A stretch of 51,459 nucleotides of DNA from Oscillospiraceae bacterium (GCA_017439425.1 JAFSJE010000053.1:1-51459); one strand, 5' to 3'; positions 30,272 through 40,038 are shown, counted from the first letter of the stretch. Program-made: numbers and translations. The notes: generated by a model from the sequence alone, not told the origin.

Positions 30272-32321
30272 AGGATCGGTATATGCAAGAGTAACGCTTG
30301 ACGATGCTGATGCTGTAAAAGAACTCGAAAACCTTAAAGTGAAGATCCAAAAACTTCAAGACGAGCTTAACAGCAAGAAAGCACGTAAAAGCGAAATTGA
30401 AAAGCAGATGGACGCTGCCAATGCCAGCGTTGAAGAAACGCGAAAGAGGGTAGAAGCCCTCAAAGCCGCGCTCGCTTCCGCACCTCGTGGAGAAAAGGCG
30501 GGATTACAGTCTGACCTTAAAATCGCAACAGCCGAGTACAATCAGCAGGTCAAAGAAATGGACGCTCTCAACAAGGAGTGGATTAAACTCGATGCAGAAA
30601 TCCCACGAGGCGAAGAGCAGCTTAAAGCAATGGAAGGCTCGGCGGCAAACATTGTTAAGCAAATTGCGGCTTCTGATTCTGTAATGGCTAAACTCGCATC
30701 TGCTACGCAGAAAGCCGGCAAGAAAATGGAGGCGGTTTTCGGCAGAGTAAAAAGAGCTGTGGAGCGGGTGTTCGTATACTCTGTAATTCTCGCAGGACTA
30801 AGAGCGTTGCGTGAATACTTCACGGAAGTAGTAAAAGCAACGCCGGAAGCCTCCGAAGCGCTTGGTAAGCTGAAAGGGGCGCTGTTGACGTTAGCGCAAC
30901 CGATAATTGAGGTTGCAATACCGGCGTTTGTTTGGCTTATAAACATCATCACGCAGGCAGCAACGGCCCTTGCTTCGTTTTTTGCGACCTTAATCGGTAA
31001 ATCGCTCAAGGATACAGCGGAAAGCGCCTCAGAGCTTTATAACGAGGCTAAAGGTCTTGACAAAGTCGGAGCTTCGGCAAAGAAAGCCAGCAAGCAACTG
31101 TTGGGGTTTGATGAAATAAACAAACTTAGCGATAGTGACGTCGGCGGAAGCGGCAGCTCAGCAAAGTCTATCACGCCAGATTTCGGGTTTGACGAAACAG
31201 ATTCTGTTCTAAGCAATATCCTTAGTGTCGTCCTCGCAATTGGATCGGGCTTGGCGGCGTGGAAAATCGCCAGCACATTCACAGATGGACTTTCAGCCGC
31301 TGCAGTAGGCGTGGGACTTTTGGCGGGAGGAATCGCATTAGCAACATTAGGGCTCAAGGATATGTACGAAAACGGTATGACGCTTGCGAATACGCTTGAA
31401 ACTGTCACGGGCATAATCGCAGCAGGGCTTGGCATCTCGCTTTTGACGGGCTCGTTTATTCCGGCGCTTATTGCCGGACTTGCGGCGGCACTTCTCGCTA
31501 TTGCGTACTTTACAGGACATGGCGAGGAATTTGTAGAGGGATTGCGCGAGATTTTTGACGGATTCGCAGAGTTCTTTGAGGGCGTTTTTTCCGGCGACAT
31601 GGACAAAGCGGCTGAAGGACTAAAAAATGTATGGGAAGGTCTCAAAAAGAGCGGTGAAGCGTTAATAGACGGCCTCAAGGATGGCTGGGCTCTATTTGTC
31701 GAATGGTTTAACGGAATCACTAACAATAAGTTCAAACCTATACTCGATGGGATCGAAAAGTTCTTTAAGACAACAGCTGACGCAATTGCAGACATATTTG
31801 GCGGACTCGGCGAAATGATAGACGGGTTTATTAATGACGATGTCAAAAAACAAGGCGAAGGCCTGGAAAAAATCGTCAGAGGCATAGTAAATCTTGTTAT
31901 ATCTGTTGTTGAGGGCGGCGCAAACCTTATCGTTGATGCAACAAATGTACTAATCGGCTTCTTGAATAACCTTCGCATTGATGTACCAGAAGGCGTTCCG
32001 CTTGTTGGAGGAATGAAGTTCGGATTCTCAATTCCAAAATTTTCAAGATTGGAGATTCCTCGCCTCGCAACCGGCGCCGTTATTCCGCCTAACCGAGAGT
32101 TTATGGCAATCCTCGGCGACCAGAAGAGCGGAACAAATATCGAGGCTCCGCTTGATACTATCGTTCAGGCGTTCAGGACGGCGCTTAACGAGCAAGGCGG
32201 CGGCAGACAGCAAGTTATACAGCTCGTCTGTGATAAGCGAGTGTTTGCGGAACTGATTTATGACATGTATAACCTTCGGAGCGGACAGCTTGGCGTGAAG
32301 CTGGGAGGTGGCGCAAAATGA
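30264..32321 (+). CDS. Tail tape measure protein
   Basis: This 685-residue protein has a long coiled coil (about 13-130), a hydrophobic central part (about 210-250 and 345-425), further amphipathic helices, and a compact end (IPRLATGAVIPPNREFMAIL, GDQKSGTNIEAPL) common in Firmicutes tape measures. It sets tail length. At about 1.5 angstrom per residue it predicts a tail near 100 nm, an estimate from the family rule. Confidence 0.95.
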   Translation: MPEGSVYARVTLDDADAVKELENLKVKIQKLQDELNSKKARKSEIEKQMDAANASVEETRKRVEALKAALASAPRGEKAGLQSDLKIATAEYNQQVKEMDALNKEWIKLDAEIPRGEEQLKAMEGSAANIVKQIAASDSVMAKLASATQKAGKKMEAVFGRVKRAVERVFVYSVILAGLRALREYFTEVVKATPEASEALGKLKGALLTLAQPIIEVAIPAFVWLINIITQAATALASFFATLIGKSLKDTAESASELYNEAKGLDKVGASAKKASKQLLGFDEINKLSDSDVGGSGSSAKSITPDFGFDETDSVLSNILSVVLAIGSGLAAWKIASTFTDGLSAAAVGVGLLAGGIALATLGLKDMYENGMTLANTLETVTGIIAAGLGISLLTGSFIPALIAGLAAALLAIAYFTGHGEEFVEGLREIFDGFAEFFEGVFSGDMDKAAEGLKNVWEGLKKSGEALIDGLKDGWALFVEWFNGITNNKFKPILDGIEKFFKTTADAIADIFGGLGEMIDGFINDDVKKQGEGLEKIVRGIVNLVISVVEGGANLIVDATNVLIGFLNNLRIDVPEGVPLVGGMKFGFSIPKFSRLEIPRLATGAVIPPNREFMAILGDQKSGTNIEAPLDTIVQAFRTALNEQGGGRQQVIQLVCDKRVFAELIYDMYNLRSGQLGVKLGGGAK

Positions 32322-32713
32322 TAAGCTATCCCATAACCCTTGACGGAGTGACGTATAAGCATATCCGCGTCATGAGCATAAAGAGAAGCTTTAGCATTTA
32401 CGATGGAGTTAACGCCGGAAGAGTACAAAGCCTTGATATGGACAGAGACGTGCTCGGCACCTTTTACAACTACGCCTGCGAGATAGATTCCGACGATGCG
32501 ACCCCTGCAGAATACGACCAATTTTATGAAGCTATTTCCGCGCCAGTGGATAGCCACGAATTGACGATACCTTATGCGCAGACAACTTTGACTTTCCGCA
32601 CTTATGTATCGAACGGTACAGACGAGCTCACAGCAATGCTTGACGATTTTAACAGGTGGGGCGCGCTATCGTTTAACTTTATCGCCATGGCGCCGCAAAG
32701 GAGACCGACATGA
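32318..32713 (+). CDS. Tail protein, probable distal tail adaptor
   Basis: This 131-residue beta-rich protein (MISYPITLDGVTYKHIRVMS, YNYACEIDSDDATPAEYDQF, LTFRTYVSNGTDELT) comes between tape measure and hub, where Dit-like or small tail adaptor proteins are coded. It overlaps both neighbours by 4 bases. Family not certain. Confidence 0.65.
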   Translation: MISYPITLDGVTYKHIRVMSIKRSFSIYDGVNAGRVQSLDMDRDVLGTFYNYACEIDSDDATPAEYDQFYEAISAPVDSHELTIPYAQTTLTFRTYVSNGTDELTAMLDDFNRWGALSFNFIAMAPQRRPT

Positions 32714-34167
32714 GCGTAAGACTTGTATATGAGGATATTGCGGTAGGGGCGGCGGAAGATGTCACTGTCGCCGCTACCGGCAAGACCGCTCAGAGCGATT
32801 TAACGCTTATTCCCGAAGATAACGCTTTTCCGAACTACGCTACCCTTGAAACAAATCTTTTTGCGCTTGACGGCTCTTTGGACCTTTATAACGAGGAAAC
32901 TGTTGCTTATTGGAGTGAGGCGTTTAGTGGTGATGACGGCGCATTTTCCACGCCGCCAACAATGACTTTGACGTTTACTCAGAATTACACAACCACGGGT
33001 ATAACTCTGAAATTTTCGGGAGACAGTTACCCCACCGATGTAAATATCAAGTGGTACAGAGGCACTACACAGCTTGACGATAAGTCTTTTATTCCCGATG
33101 CCTTGACATATTTTTGCGGAAACAATGTAGAGGCTTACGATAAGATTGTTATATCATTCAACGCTATGTCGCTTCCGCACCGCCGTTTGAAAATCAACTC
33201 TGTTATTTTTGGCGTGAGCCGGACCTTTGACAGATACGAGCTTTCTGCCGGCAGTACCGTCATACAGCAAGAGATAGACCCCACTGGGCGCGAGCTGCCG
33301 GCAGATACCCTTGATTTTGAAATACGAGCGAAAGAGCAGGTTGAGTATATATTTCAGCGTAGGCAACCGATATATGCATACGACGGCGAGAGGCTTCTCG
33401 GAATGTTTTTTATTGACGAAAGCAATCGTGTATCATCTACTGTGTATGACATTACCGCTGTTGACTCTATCGGCGTTCTTGGAGACGATCCGTTCCCCGA
33501 TGCGAGGTATGCCGGAGCAAATGCGCTAAGTGTAGCGCAGAGTATATGCGGAGAGTTTGAGGTCGATATGGATGCAAGCCTCCAAAATCAAAGCATCAGC
33601 GGCGTAATAGTGGGCGCTACACGCAGGAGTGCATTACAATTACTTTGCTTTAGGCTTAATGCTGTAGCGGACACGGCAGGGTCTGATAAAATCAAGATAT
33701 TTCCGATTGACACGACCTCACCCTCAGAAATCCAAAAAAACAGGGCAAGAATTGGGGGAGCGGTAAAAAAAGGCGCAAAGGTCACGGCGGTGACTGTTAC
33801 GGCGCATAGCTATTCCACGAGCGGGAGCGGCGATTATGTGGAAATCAACGGCACACGCTATTATGACACAAAAACGACATACACAATAACAGATCCGACA
33901 ATTACGGCGGCTGATGTGCAGAATGTCGTGGAAGTCAGCGATTGCACGCTTATAGACCCCGCCTCACTACAAACGGTTACGCAAAATCTGTATAACTTTA
34001 CCCGTTTGATAGACGAGCACGATGTAGCTTTCCGGGTGGAGAGCGAAACTGTCGGCGATTACGTGTCTGCTTACTCTCCTTGGGGTACATTGCTGTCTGG
34101 CGTATACGCATCAGCAAGGCTTGTCTTGAGCGGGATAACGGTCGCAGATGCCAAAATAATGGGGTGA
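32710..34167 (+). CDS. Baseplate hub protein with an N-terminal beta-sandwich
   Basis: This 485-residue protein has an N-terminal domain (about 45-165) with a discoidin-like pattern (YTTTGITLKFSGDSYPTDVN, IKWYRG, YDKIVISFNAMSLPHRRLKI) that could bind carbohydrate. A hub-type region follows (ADTLDFEIRAKEQVEYIFQR, RLLGMFFIDESN, VYDITAVDSIGVLGDDPF, ALSVAQSICGEF). It probably joins the tail tube to the fibres. Confidence 0.7.
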   Translation: MSVRLVYEDIAVGAAEDVTVAATGKTAQSDLTLIPEDNAFPNYATLETNLFALDGSLDLYNEETVAYWSEAFSGDDGAFSTPPTMTLTFTQNYTTTGITLKFSGDSYPTDVNIKWYRGTTQLDDKSFIPDALTYFCGNNVEAYDKIVISFNAMSLPHRRLKINSVIFGVSRTFDRYELSAGSTVIQQEIDPTGRELPADTLDFEIRAKEQVEYIFQRRQPIYAYDGERLLGMFFIDESNRVSSTVYDITAVDSIGVLGDDPFPDARYAGANALSVAQSICGEFEVDMDASLQNQSISGVIVGATRRSALQLLCFRLNAVADTAGSDKIKIFPIDTTSPSEIQKNRARIGGAVKKGAKVTAVTVTAHSYSTSGSGDYVEINGTRYYDTKTTYTITDPTITAADVQNVVEVSDCTLIDPASLQTVTQNLYNFTRLIDEHDVAFRVESETVGDYVSAYSPWGTLLSGVYASARLVLSGITVADAKIMG

Positions 34168-34171
34168 GAAC

Positions 34172-34750
34172 ATGAGCGTAATTGACACACTAATAACAAA
34201 CCGCACAGCAGAAGATGTGACGGCAGTTAAGGCACTTAACGTTATAGGGCTATCGGGTATGACGGCAGAACAAAAAATTGCATACCTTGCCGGAATGAAA
34301 GGCGCATACAACGCCTCAGACCTAAACCGTGTAGAAGAAGCCTCACTGTATATGTCAGAACTGTTGCGTGATGTTTATGAAGGTTTACAAAGCTATGCGG
34401 CAAGCCTTGGCGTTGCGCCACAAGCGTTTTTTGACCCTTATGACCCCGATGATTATGCAATAACAGTAAAAACTGACTGGACGACCGCTGATTACATCAG
34501 TGCGGCGGACAGCGCAAGATACCTCGCAAATGTTGTCTTGCTTACAAGCGCAGTTTTAGGCGATTATCCGGCACTGCCGTCAAGCTTAGCACGGCTCGAT
34601 TACATAAAAGCAAACAACATCGAAAGAAGCCTTGTGCTTTTGAGAGACAATCTTTTAGAGCTTGAAACGAGACTAAGAGCCGAGATTTACAACGCTTCTC
34701 GAGCTTGGTATTATTCCGGCGACGTGTATGCCGGAGAAGTGGAGGCATAA
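34172..34750 (+). CDS. Baseplate-region hypothetical protein
   Basis: This 192-residue helical protein (MSVIDTLITNRTAEDVTAVK, LSGMTAEQKIAYLAGMKGAY, NASDLNRVEEASLYMSELLR) is of a type common just after hub genes in Clostridia phages. It may be a baseplate scaffold. No enzyme motif is seen. Confidence 0.65.
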   Translation: MSVIDTLITNRTAEDVTAVKALNVIGLSGMTAEQKIAYLAGMKGAYNASDLNRVEEASLYMSELLRDVYEGLQSYAASLGVAPQAFFDPYDPDDYAITVKTDWTTADYISAADSARYLANVVLLTSAVLGDYPALPSSLARLDYIKANNIERSLVLLRDNLLELETRLRAEIYNASRAWYYSGDVYAGEVEA

Positions 34751-35356
34751 ATGAAAGACAGAGTACCGAGATACCCCGGCAGAGTAACGCTAACGCCTGT
34801 TGAGGGTCAAGCAAACACTTACGATATGGCAAGAGCTGACGACCCTACAGAAGCAGGCACACCGCTTAATACAACTTCGCTGATGACCTCCGCAACCGCT
34901 CAGGCGATATTTAACGACAGCAATGACCATACCGTAAATGAGGCGTTGGGTGCGCTACTGAGTAACACAAATTCAAGGGCAAAAGTCGAAGTTGTCACTT
35001 ACGTTGGAACGGGCACAATCGGACAGAGCACACCGACAAGCGTTACTTTTTCGTTTGTTCCGAAACTTGTATGGATAGCACAAGCGGATTACAGAGGCTT
35101 GAAGATCGAATATATTAGCGGCACATGGGCAGAAGCGATTTTGGAAGAACAAGCGCTGCTAATGTATGGAGCACCCACAGCCGAGATAGGCTCGCACGAT
35201 ACAACAGAGTCACCCTATTCAAGTAACAATACCTTAATTTTTACTTGGAATGGCAACACTGTAGAATGGTATCACAGTTATCCCATAAACGGACTTGGTG
35301 GGGGGCATCAGCTTAATCGAAGCGGGAAGACCTATTATGCGCTTGCAATAGGCTGA
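34751..35356 (+). CDS. Baseplate or fibre protein
   Basis: This 201-residue protein starts MKDRVPRYPGRVTLTPVEGQ and has the ADDPTEAGTPLNTTSLM motif frequent at the N-terminus of fibre-like phage proteins. A beta-rich C-terminal part follows (VTYVGTGTIGQSTPTSVTFS, NTLIFTWNGNTVEWYHSY), likely the surface domain. Confidence 0.7.
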   Translation: MKDRVPRYPGRVTLTPVEGQANTYDMARADDPTEAGTPLNTTSLMTSATAQAIFNDSNDHTVNEALGALLSNTNSRAKVEVVTYVGTGTIGQSTPTSVTFSFVPKLVWIAQADYRGLKIEYISGTWAEAILEEQALLMYGAPTAEIGSHDTTESPYSSNNTLIFTWNGNTVEWYHSYPINGLGGGHQLNRSGKTYYALAIG

Positions 35357-35371
35357 CAAGGAGGGCTGCAA

Positions 35372-35755
35372 ATGTATTACATCAATTCCAAACCGAGCAA
35401 AAACGGCAACTACGGAAATCCGAGAGGAGAACCGTTTGACGGTGCTTTAAAATTACCCGATGAGCTTCTCAACGATTACATTGACGCGAAAGGCTTTGCC
35501 TATTTTGAGGCAACAAAAGGAGCAATAACCTCAGTAAAGCTTAACAGAGAAGCCTACAACGCATATATAAACTCTCAACCTGAGCCAGCAGAGGACAAGC
35601 AGAGCAAAATCGCCGAGCTAAAGCGCAACCTTGCCGACACGGACTACATTGCTTGCAAAATCGCCGAGGGTGCGGCAACAAGAGAAGAATACGCCGACGT
35701 GATAGCTCAGCGGCAGGCTTGGCGCGAAGAAATAAACCGATTAGAGGTGACATAA
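35372..35755 (+). CDS. Small fibre-associated phage protein
   Basis: This 127-residue protein (MYYINSKPSKNGNYGNPRGE, then a helical C-terminal half ending AQRQAWREEINRLEV) matches no family I can name. The coiled-coil end and location suggest a fibre chaperone or linker. It abuts the next gene by one base (TAATG). Confidence 0.6.
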   Translation: MYYINSKPSKNGNYGNPRGEPFDGALKLPDELLNDYIDAKGFAYFEATKGAITSVKLNREAYNAYINSQPEPAEDKQSKIAELKRNLADTDYIACKIAEGAATREEYADVIAQRQAWREEINRLEVT

Positions 35756-36081
35756 TGCTAACAGTACCATATATCAAAAACGGTGATGCGTACAGTGTGC
35801 CGATTGAAATACTAAACAACGACGAGCCTCTTGACCTCTCAGCGGTTGACAAGGTTGAAATCGTTATCAACAGGCTTCGCAAGGTTTACCCCGAAGATAT
35901 GACCTACGATGAAACAGAGGGCGTTTTTCTTTTTCCGCTTACGCAAGAGCAGACATTTGCTATGAAAACTTCCGTTTCCTCGCTTGATGTGCGTGTAAAG
36001 CTCACCACTGGCGATGTAATAGGTATAAGGGATTTTATCAAGTTCCAAATAGTTCCGGCTCTGAGCAGCGAGGTGTTGTGA
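35755..36081 (+). CDS. Baseplate upper protein-like N-terminal domain
   Basis: This 108-residue beta-rich protein (MLTVPYIKNGDAYSVPIEIL, LDLSAVDKVEIVINRLRKVY, VSSLDVRVKLTTGDVIGIRD) resembles the N-terminal domain of BppU-like and similar baseplate proteins in Firmicutes phages, here as a separate gene. Confidence 0.6.
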   Translation: MLTVPYIKNGDAYSVPIEILNNDEPLDLSAVDKVEIVINRLRKVYPEDMTYDETEGVFLFPLTQEQTFAMKTSVSSLDVRVKLTTGDVIGIRDFIKFQIVPALSSEVL

Positions 36082-36082
36082 T

Positions 36083-36463
36083 ATGCCGCTGACAGTAAAT
36101 ATACGCTCGCCTGAAAGAGTGACCGCTGAAATACCTGAAAGGAAAGACAATGTTGAAGTCAACCTAGGCAGCACAAGGGTCATAACGGCAAAAGACTATG
36201 AGGTGCTTGATAACAAACCGCAGATCAACGGCGTTGAGCTTATCGGAGACAAGACGAGCGAGGATATCAAGGAGTTTTACAGACACGACCAGCTTGTCGC
36301 TTCCGCTGAGTGGACTATAAGTCACAATATGGGAAAATACCCATCGGTCAGCATTGTTGACAGCGGCGGCAACGTCGTTATGGGCGACGTGCGGTACATT
36401 GACGAGAACACGGTCACCGTGCGCTTCAACGGAGCATTTTCCGGCACGGCATATCTAAACTAA
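36083..36463 (+). CDS. Fibre protein with LxNKPxINGVxLxGDKTSxD motif
   Basis: This 126-residue protein contains YEVLDNKPQINGVELIGDKT, a hallmark of phage fibre linkers, then a small beta domain (WTISHNMGKYPSVSIVDSGG and VRYIDENTVTVRFNGAFSGT) of the type that ends tail fibres. Confidence 0.75.
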   Translation: MPLTVNIRSPERVTAEIPERKDNVEVNLGSTRVITAKDYEVLDNKPQINGVELIGDKTSEDIKEFYRHDQLVASAEWTISHNMGKYPSVSIVDSGGNVVMGDVRYIDENTVTVRFNGAFSGTAYLN

Positions 36464-36477
36464 TAGGAGCAAATACT

Positions 36478-37473
36478 ATGAACGTATTAACGAACTGGAA
36501 TCTTAACAAAAATCAGCTCCAGAATGCGGTTATTCATCCGCTTGCGACAGCTCCGAGCAATCCGGCAGAGGGTCAGATCTACTACAACAGCGCCGACAAG
36601 GTTATGTATCAATTTGACGGCACACAGTGGTCGGCAATCGGTGCAGTTCTCAGCGTAAACGGCAAGACCGGCGTTGTGGTGCTTACAAAGACGGATATCG
36701 GGCTTGGTAACGTAGACAACACCTCCGACGCTACGAAGAAGTCGAACTTCACCGGCTCTATCGCAAACGGGAACACCGGCTTTGCGACCGGCGGCGACGT
36801 ATTTACCGAGCTTGCAAAGAAGCTCAACCTCTCCGGCGGCACGATGAGCGGAGAACTTAATATGGGGTCGAATAAAATCTCCGGCGTTGCCGACGCGGTA
36901 AATGACAACGACGCTGTCAACCTCAAGCAGCTCAAGGCGGTGCAGGTAGGCGCACTCAAACCCTCGGGAAGTATTGCGTTTGCAAATCTCCCCGCGCTTT
37001 CGGCGGCGGTTGTAAACAACCTCTATAATGTTACCGACGCGTTTACCACAACGGCGGACTTCGTTGAGGGCGCAGGCAAGAGTTATCCTGCCGGAACTAA
37101 CGTCGCTATCATCAACACCGGCACAACTTCAAACCCGGTTTACAAATACGATGCCTACACCGGCGTTATCGACCTCAGCCCGTACCTCAAAAAGAGCGAT
37201 CTTGCAACGGGAACCGGCACGTCTACCGAAACGGCAATGACGCAGAAGGCGACAACGGACGCTATAAGCGGACTCATCAAGACCGCCACGGGAACTATCG
37301 CTACTACAGCAACGAGCGCAGAGGTGACATACACCGGGACGCTAATCGAGGCTTACGCAACGATGGGCGGCGTTAAGGTGGCGCTGGATATTACGATTGC
37401 GGCGGCAAAGGTGACGTTCACCTGCGCAAACGCTCCCACGGCGGCGGTTACCTGCACGGTAGTCTACGCTTAA
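36478..37473 (+). CDS. Tail fibre protein
   Basis: This 331-residue protein has PSNPAEGQIYYNSADKVMYQ and then the fibre repeat LSVNGKTGVVVLTKTDIGL with VDNTSDATKKS, a G-G-T-M-S-G-E-L-N-M-G shaft motif, and a Thr/Ala-rich end. This is the classic form of trimeric fibres. An AGGAG site precedes it. Confidence 0.85.
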   Translation: MNVLTNWNLNKNQLQNAVIHPLATAPSNPAEGQIYYNSADKVMYQFDGTQWSAIGAVLSVNGKTGVVVLTKTDIGLGNVDNTSDATKKSNFTGSIANGNTGFATGGDVFTELAKKLNLSGGTMSGELNMGSNKISGVADAVNDNDAVNLKQLKAVQVGALKPSGSIAFANLPALSAAVVNNLYNVTDAFTTTADFVEGAGKSYPAGTNVAIINTGTTSNPVYKYDAYTGVIDLSPYLKKSDLATGTGTSTETAMTQKATTDAISGLIKTATGTIATTATSAEVTYTGTLIEAYATMGGVKVALDITIAAAKVTFTCANAPTAAVTCTVVYA

Positions 37474-37544
37474 TCACAACAAATGAGGTGCTCCCGGTGC
37501 GCTGACGCGCGGCGCATTGGGGGTGCTCCGAAAGGAGTGCTTCA

Positions 37545-38354
37545 ATGAAATATTTAGGGAAAATCACAGACGAAAAAGACCTCATATCGAGAGAGTTCAG
37601 CGACCACTACGGTGAGTGTACGACGGGCGCATCTACTCAAGCGAAGGTCGTAACGATACCGAGTCTCACGGAGCTTTATGAGGGCTTGCATATCTACGTC
37701 AAGTTTACGACAAATCAGACCTACAACGGCGCGCCGACACTGAATGTCAATTCTCTCGGCGCGAAAAACATTAGGCGCACGGGCGGAGCAAACGCTGCAA
37801 GATACGAGTGGGTCGCAAATCAAATACTTCACCTTATTTACGACGGCACGTATTGGGTAATAGTTGACGGCGGATTTGCAACCACAACATATTATGGCAA
37901 GACGAAGCTCTATACCGGAGCGGCTTCGACCTCTACGGCTTATGCGCTCACTCCGTCATCTCTCAACAGCTTCGCCGAGAACGTAGTCAGCGGTTATTCG
38001 GCGTATTCTACTTCGGCAACCTATGCCGTGGGCGACAGGGTGAGATACTCCGTCAGAGTTTATGAGTGCATCACTGCCATACCCGACGGCGAGGCTTGGA
38101 CGGCGGCGCACTGGAAAGAGGTTGACGATTTACAAACGCAGCTCAACAACAAGATAAAGCCGAACCCCACGCTTGAGGGAACCGAGGCGGCGCTGACGGG
38201 CGTTGAGATAGACGGCGTGAAGTACAAAATCGAGGGCGGTGGCGGAAGCGGTCTGCCGGACGTTACTGCTTCCGATAACGGCAAGGTTCTTACAGTAGTA
38301 AACGGAGCTTGGGCGGCGGCAAGTCTGCCGATATATGATGGGAGCGTGACGTGA
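37545..38354 (+). CDS. Tail fibre protein with a CBM5/12-like module
   Basis: This 269-residue protein has an N-terminal fibre domain (TLNVNSLGAKNIRRTGGANA) and near residues 150-195 a short aromatic module (YSTSATYAVGDRVRYSVRVY, then ECITAIPDG and AWTAAHWKEV). The spacing matches CBM5/12 carbohydrate-binding modules. The leader at 37474-37544 has GC-rich repeats of GTGCTCC and an AGGAG site. Confidence 0.75.
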   Translation: MKYLGKITDEKDLISREFSDHYGECTTGASTQAKVVTIPSLTELYEGLHIYVKFTTNQTYNGAPTLNVNSLGAKNIRRTGGANAARYEWVANQILHLIYDGTYWVIVDGGFATTTYYGKTKLYTGAASTSTAYALTPSSLNSFAENVVSGYSAYSTSATYAVGDRVRYSVRVYECITAIPDGEAWTAAHWKEVDDLQTQLNNKIKPNPTLEGTEAALTGVEIDGVKYKIEGGGGSGLPDVTASDNGKVLTVVNGAWAAASLPIYDGSVT

Positions 38355-39727
38355 TGGCGAACAATTTGACAGTAAGCTATAAAGGCAATACGATCCATAC
38401 CGCGTCGGCTTCCGGCTCTGCTACGCTCAACACTGAGGGGAAGTATATGGAGGACGACGTCAGCCTCAGCTATACGTTTGATGGCGGAGGCAGCGGCAGT
38501 GCAGGCTTCAGTGATGTTAATTTCTACGACTACGACGGCACAATAGTACAGAGCTATTCCGCCTCTGATTTTGCAAGCCTTTCGGCTATGCCGGACAATC
38601 CCACTCATAGCGGCTTAACGGCTCAGGGGTGGAACTGGTCGCTTGCAGACGCCAAAGCCTACGTCGCAAGCTATGGCAAGCTCAACATTGGTCAGATGTA
38701 CGTCACGTCCGACGGCAAGACGCGTATCTACATCCATCTGGAGGAAGGGCGGCTTGCTCCGTATCTCGGAATTGCCATCAACGGCACAGCTACGGTAGAT
38801 TGGGGCGACGGTACGACGAGTACCGTGACGGGAAGCAGCACCAGCACCGTCGTCAATACGCAGCACAGCTACGCGACGGCGGGGAATTACGTCATTGCAA
38901 TAGCCGTGAGCGGAAGCATGGCGTTGGTTGGAAACACGTCCTACGGTTCACAGGTGCTGTGGAAAAACAGCACAACCGGAAGTTTGAATCGAGCATATCA
39001 AAATGCAATCCAAAAGGTGGAAATCGGTTTCAACACGAGTATCGGGAGCACTGCGTTTGGCATCTGCTACTCCCTCGCATCTGTGACCATCCCAAGCGGC
39101 GTGACGAGTATCGGGGACTATGCGTTCGGCCTTTGCAACTCCCTCGCCTCGGTAACCATCCCAAGCACCGTGACGAGTATAGGAAACAATGCGTTCTATA
39201 GCTGCTACTCCCTCGCCTCGGTAACCATCCCAAGCGGCGTAACGAATATCGGCGCTAATGCGTTCCAAAACTGCTACTCCCTCGCATCTGTGACCATCCC
39301 AAGCACCGTGACGAGTATCAGCAGCTATGCGTTCTATAGCTGCAACTCCCTCGCCTCGGTAACCATCCCAAGCACCGTGACGAGTATAGGAAACAATGCG
39401 TTCGGCACCTGCCACTCGCTTAGCTCAGTAGTGATACCGAGTGGTGTAACGAGCATTGACGGCTATGCGTTCAGCACCTGCCACTCGCTTAGCTCAGTAG
39501 TGATACCGGATAGCGTGACGAGCATTGGCGGCTATGCGTTCAACAACTGCTACGGACTCGGCTTTATCAAATTTACTCGCACGACACCGCCGACAGTATC
39601 AAACAGCAACGCGTGGACGAATATCCCCACCGACTGTATTATTTATGTTCCGAGCGGTACTTTGTCTGCGTACACAAGCGCGACAAACTACCCGAGCAGC
39701 AGTACATACACCTACGTCGAATATTAA
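38354..39727 (+). CDS. Receptor-binding protein with BspA-like leucine-rich repeats
   Basis: This 457-residue protein starts in the overlap with the previous stop. It has a short N-terminal attachment domain, a PKD-like sandwich (ATVDWGDGTTSTV, HSYATAGNYVIAIAVSG), then seven full LRR_5 repeats of 23 residues (pattern LASVTIPSGVTSIGxYAF), a half repeat before them, and a capping end (FTRTTPPTVSNSNAWTNIPT). BspA-type repeats are known from bacterial surface adhesins. Here they probably touch the host surface. Confidence 0.85.
   Translation: MANNLTVSYKGNTIHTASASGSATLNTEGKYMEDDVSLSYTFDGGGSGSAGFSDVNFYDYDGTIVQSYSASDFASLSAMPDNPTHSGLTAQGWNWSLADAKAYVASYGKLNIGQMYVTSDGKTRIYIHLEEGRLAPYLGIAINGTATVDWGDGTTSTVTGSSTSTVVNTQHSYATAGNYVIAIAVSGSMALVGNTSYGSQVLWKNSTTGSLNRAYQNAIQKVEIGFNTSIGSTAFGICYSLASVTIPSGVTSIGDYAFGLCNSLASVTIPSTVTSIGNNAFYSCYSLASVTIPSGVTNIGANAFQNCYSLASVTIPSTVTSISSYAFYSCNSLASVTIPSTVTSIGNNAFGTCHSLSSVVIPSGVTSIDGYAFSTCHSLSSVVIPDSVTSIGGYAFNNCYGLGFIKFTRTTPPTVSNSNAWTNIPTDCIIYVPSGTLSAYTSATNYPSSSTYTYVEY
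39069..39560. repeat. 69-bp tandem repeats in the receptor-binding gene
   Basis: Seven units of 69 bases encode the leucine-rich repeats. Some segments are identical over more than 50 bases (for example from about 39147 and again from about 39354), which gives room for slippage and unit gain or loss. Confidence 0.85.
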
Positions 39728-39739
39728 GGAGAGATAGCT

Positions 39740-40024
39740 ATGATAATCGAACAGCTTATTGAGGACGGCAGGAGAGTTCGCCATTACAGCGACAGCGCCG
39801 TTATGATACGGCAGGTTGAGACGGGCAATATCTATGAGGACGCGGTTGACGTTGTGCCGTGCCGCTACACCTACGAGGAGACGGATGAGCCGATACCGAC
39901 AGAGGAATACAAACCAGACGTTCGGCAGAGGGTAGCCGACCTTGAGGGCATATCCCGAGACACCGACGGAATGGCAATAGACCACGAAATGCGGCTCACG
40001 ATGCTTGAGCTTGGATTAAATTAA
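39740..40024 (+). CDS. Small phage tail-region protein
   Basis: This 94-residue acidic protein (MIIEQLIEDGRRVRHYSDSA, VMIRQVETGNIYEDAVDVVP, then VADLEGISRDTDGMAIDHEM) follows the receptor gene, where tail assembly or small XkdX-neighbour proteins usually lie. Function unknown. An AAGGAGAG site is present. Confidence 0.6.
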   Translation: MIIEQLIEDGRRVRHYSDSAVMIRQVETGNIYEDAVDVVPCRYTYEETDEPIPTEEYKPDVRQRVADLEGISRDTDGMAIDHEMRLTMLELGLN

Positions 40025-40038
40025 AGGAGCGAAAGATT

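Noticed and set aside
31037-31978. 313-codon minus-strand open frame in the tape measure gene
   Set aside because: It is Ser/Pro-rich complement of the tape measure coding strand with no start context.
39069-39560. Tandem repeats read as a CRISPR array or diversity-generating template
   Set aside because: The repeats are in frame, without spacers, and encode regular leucine-rich units. No reverse transcriptase or Cas gene is present.
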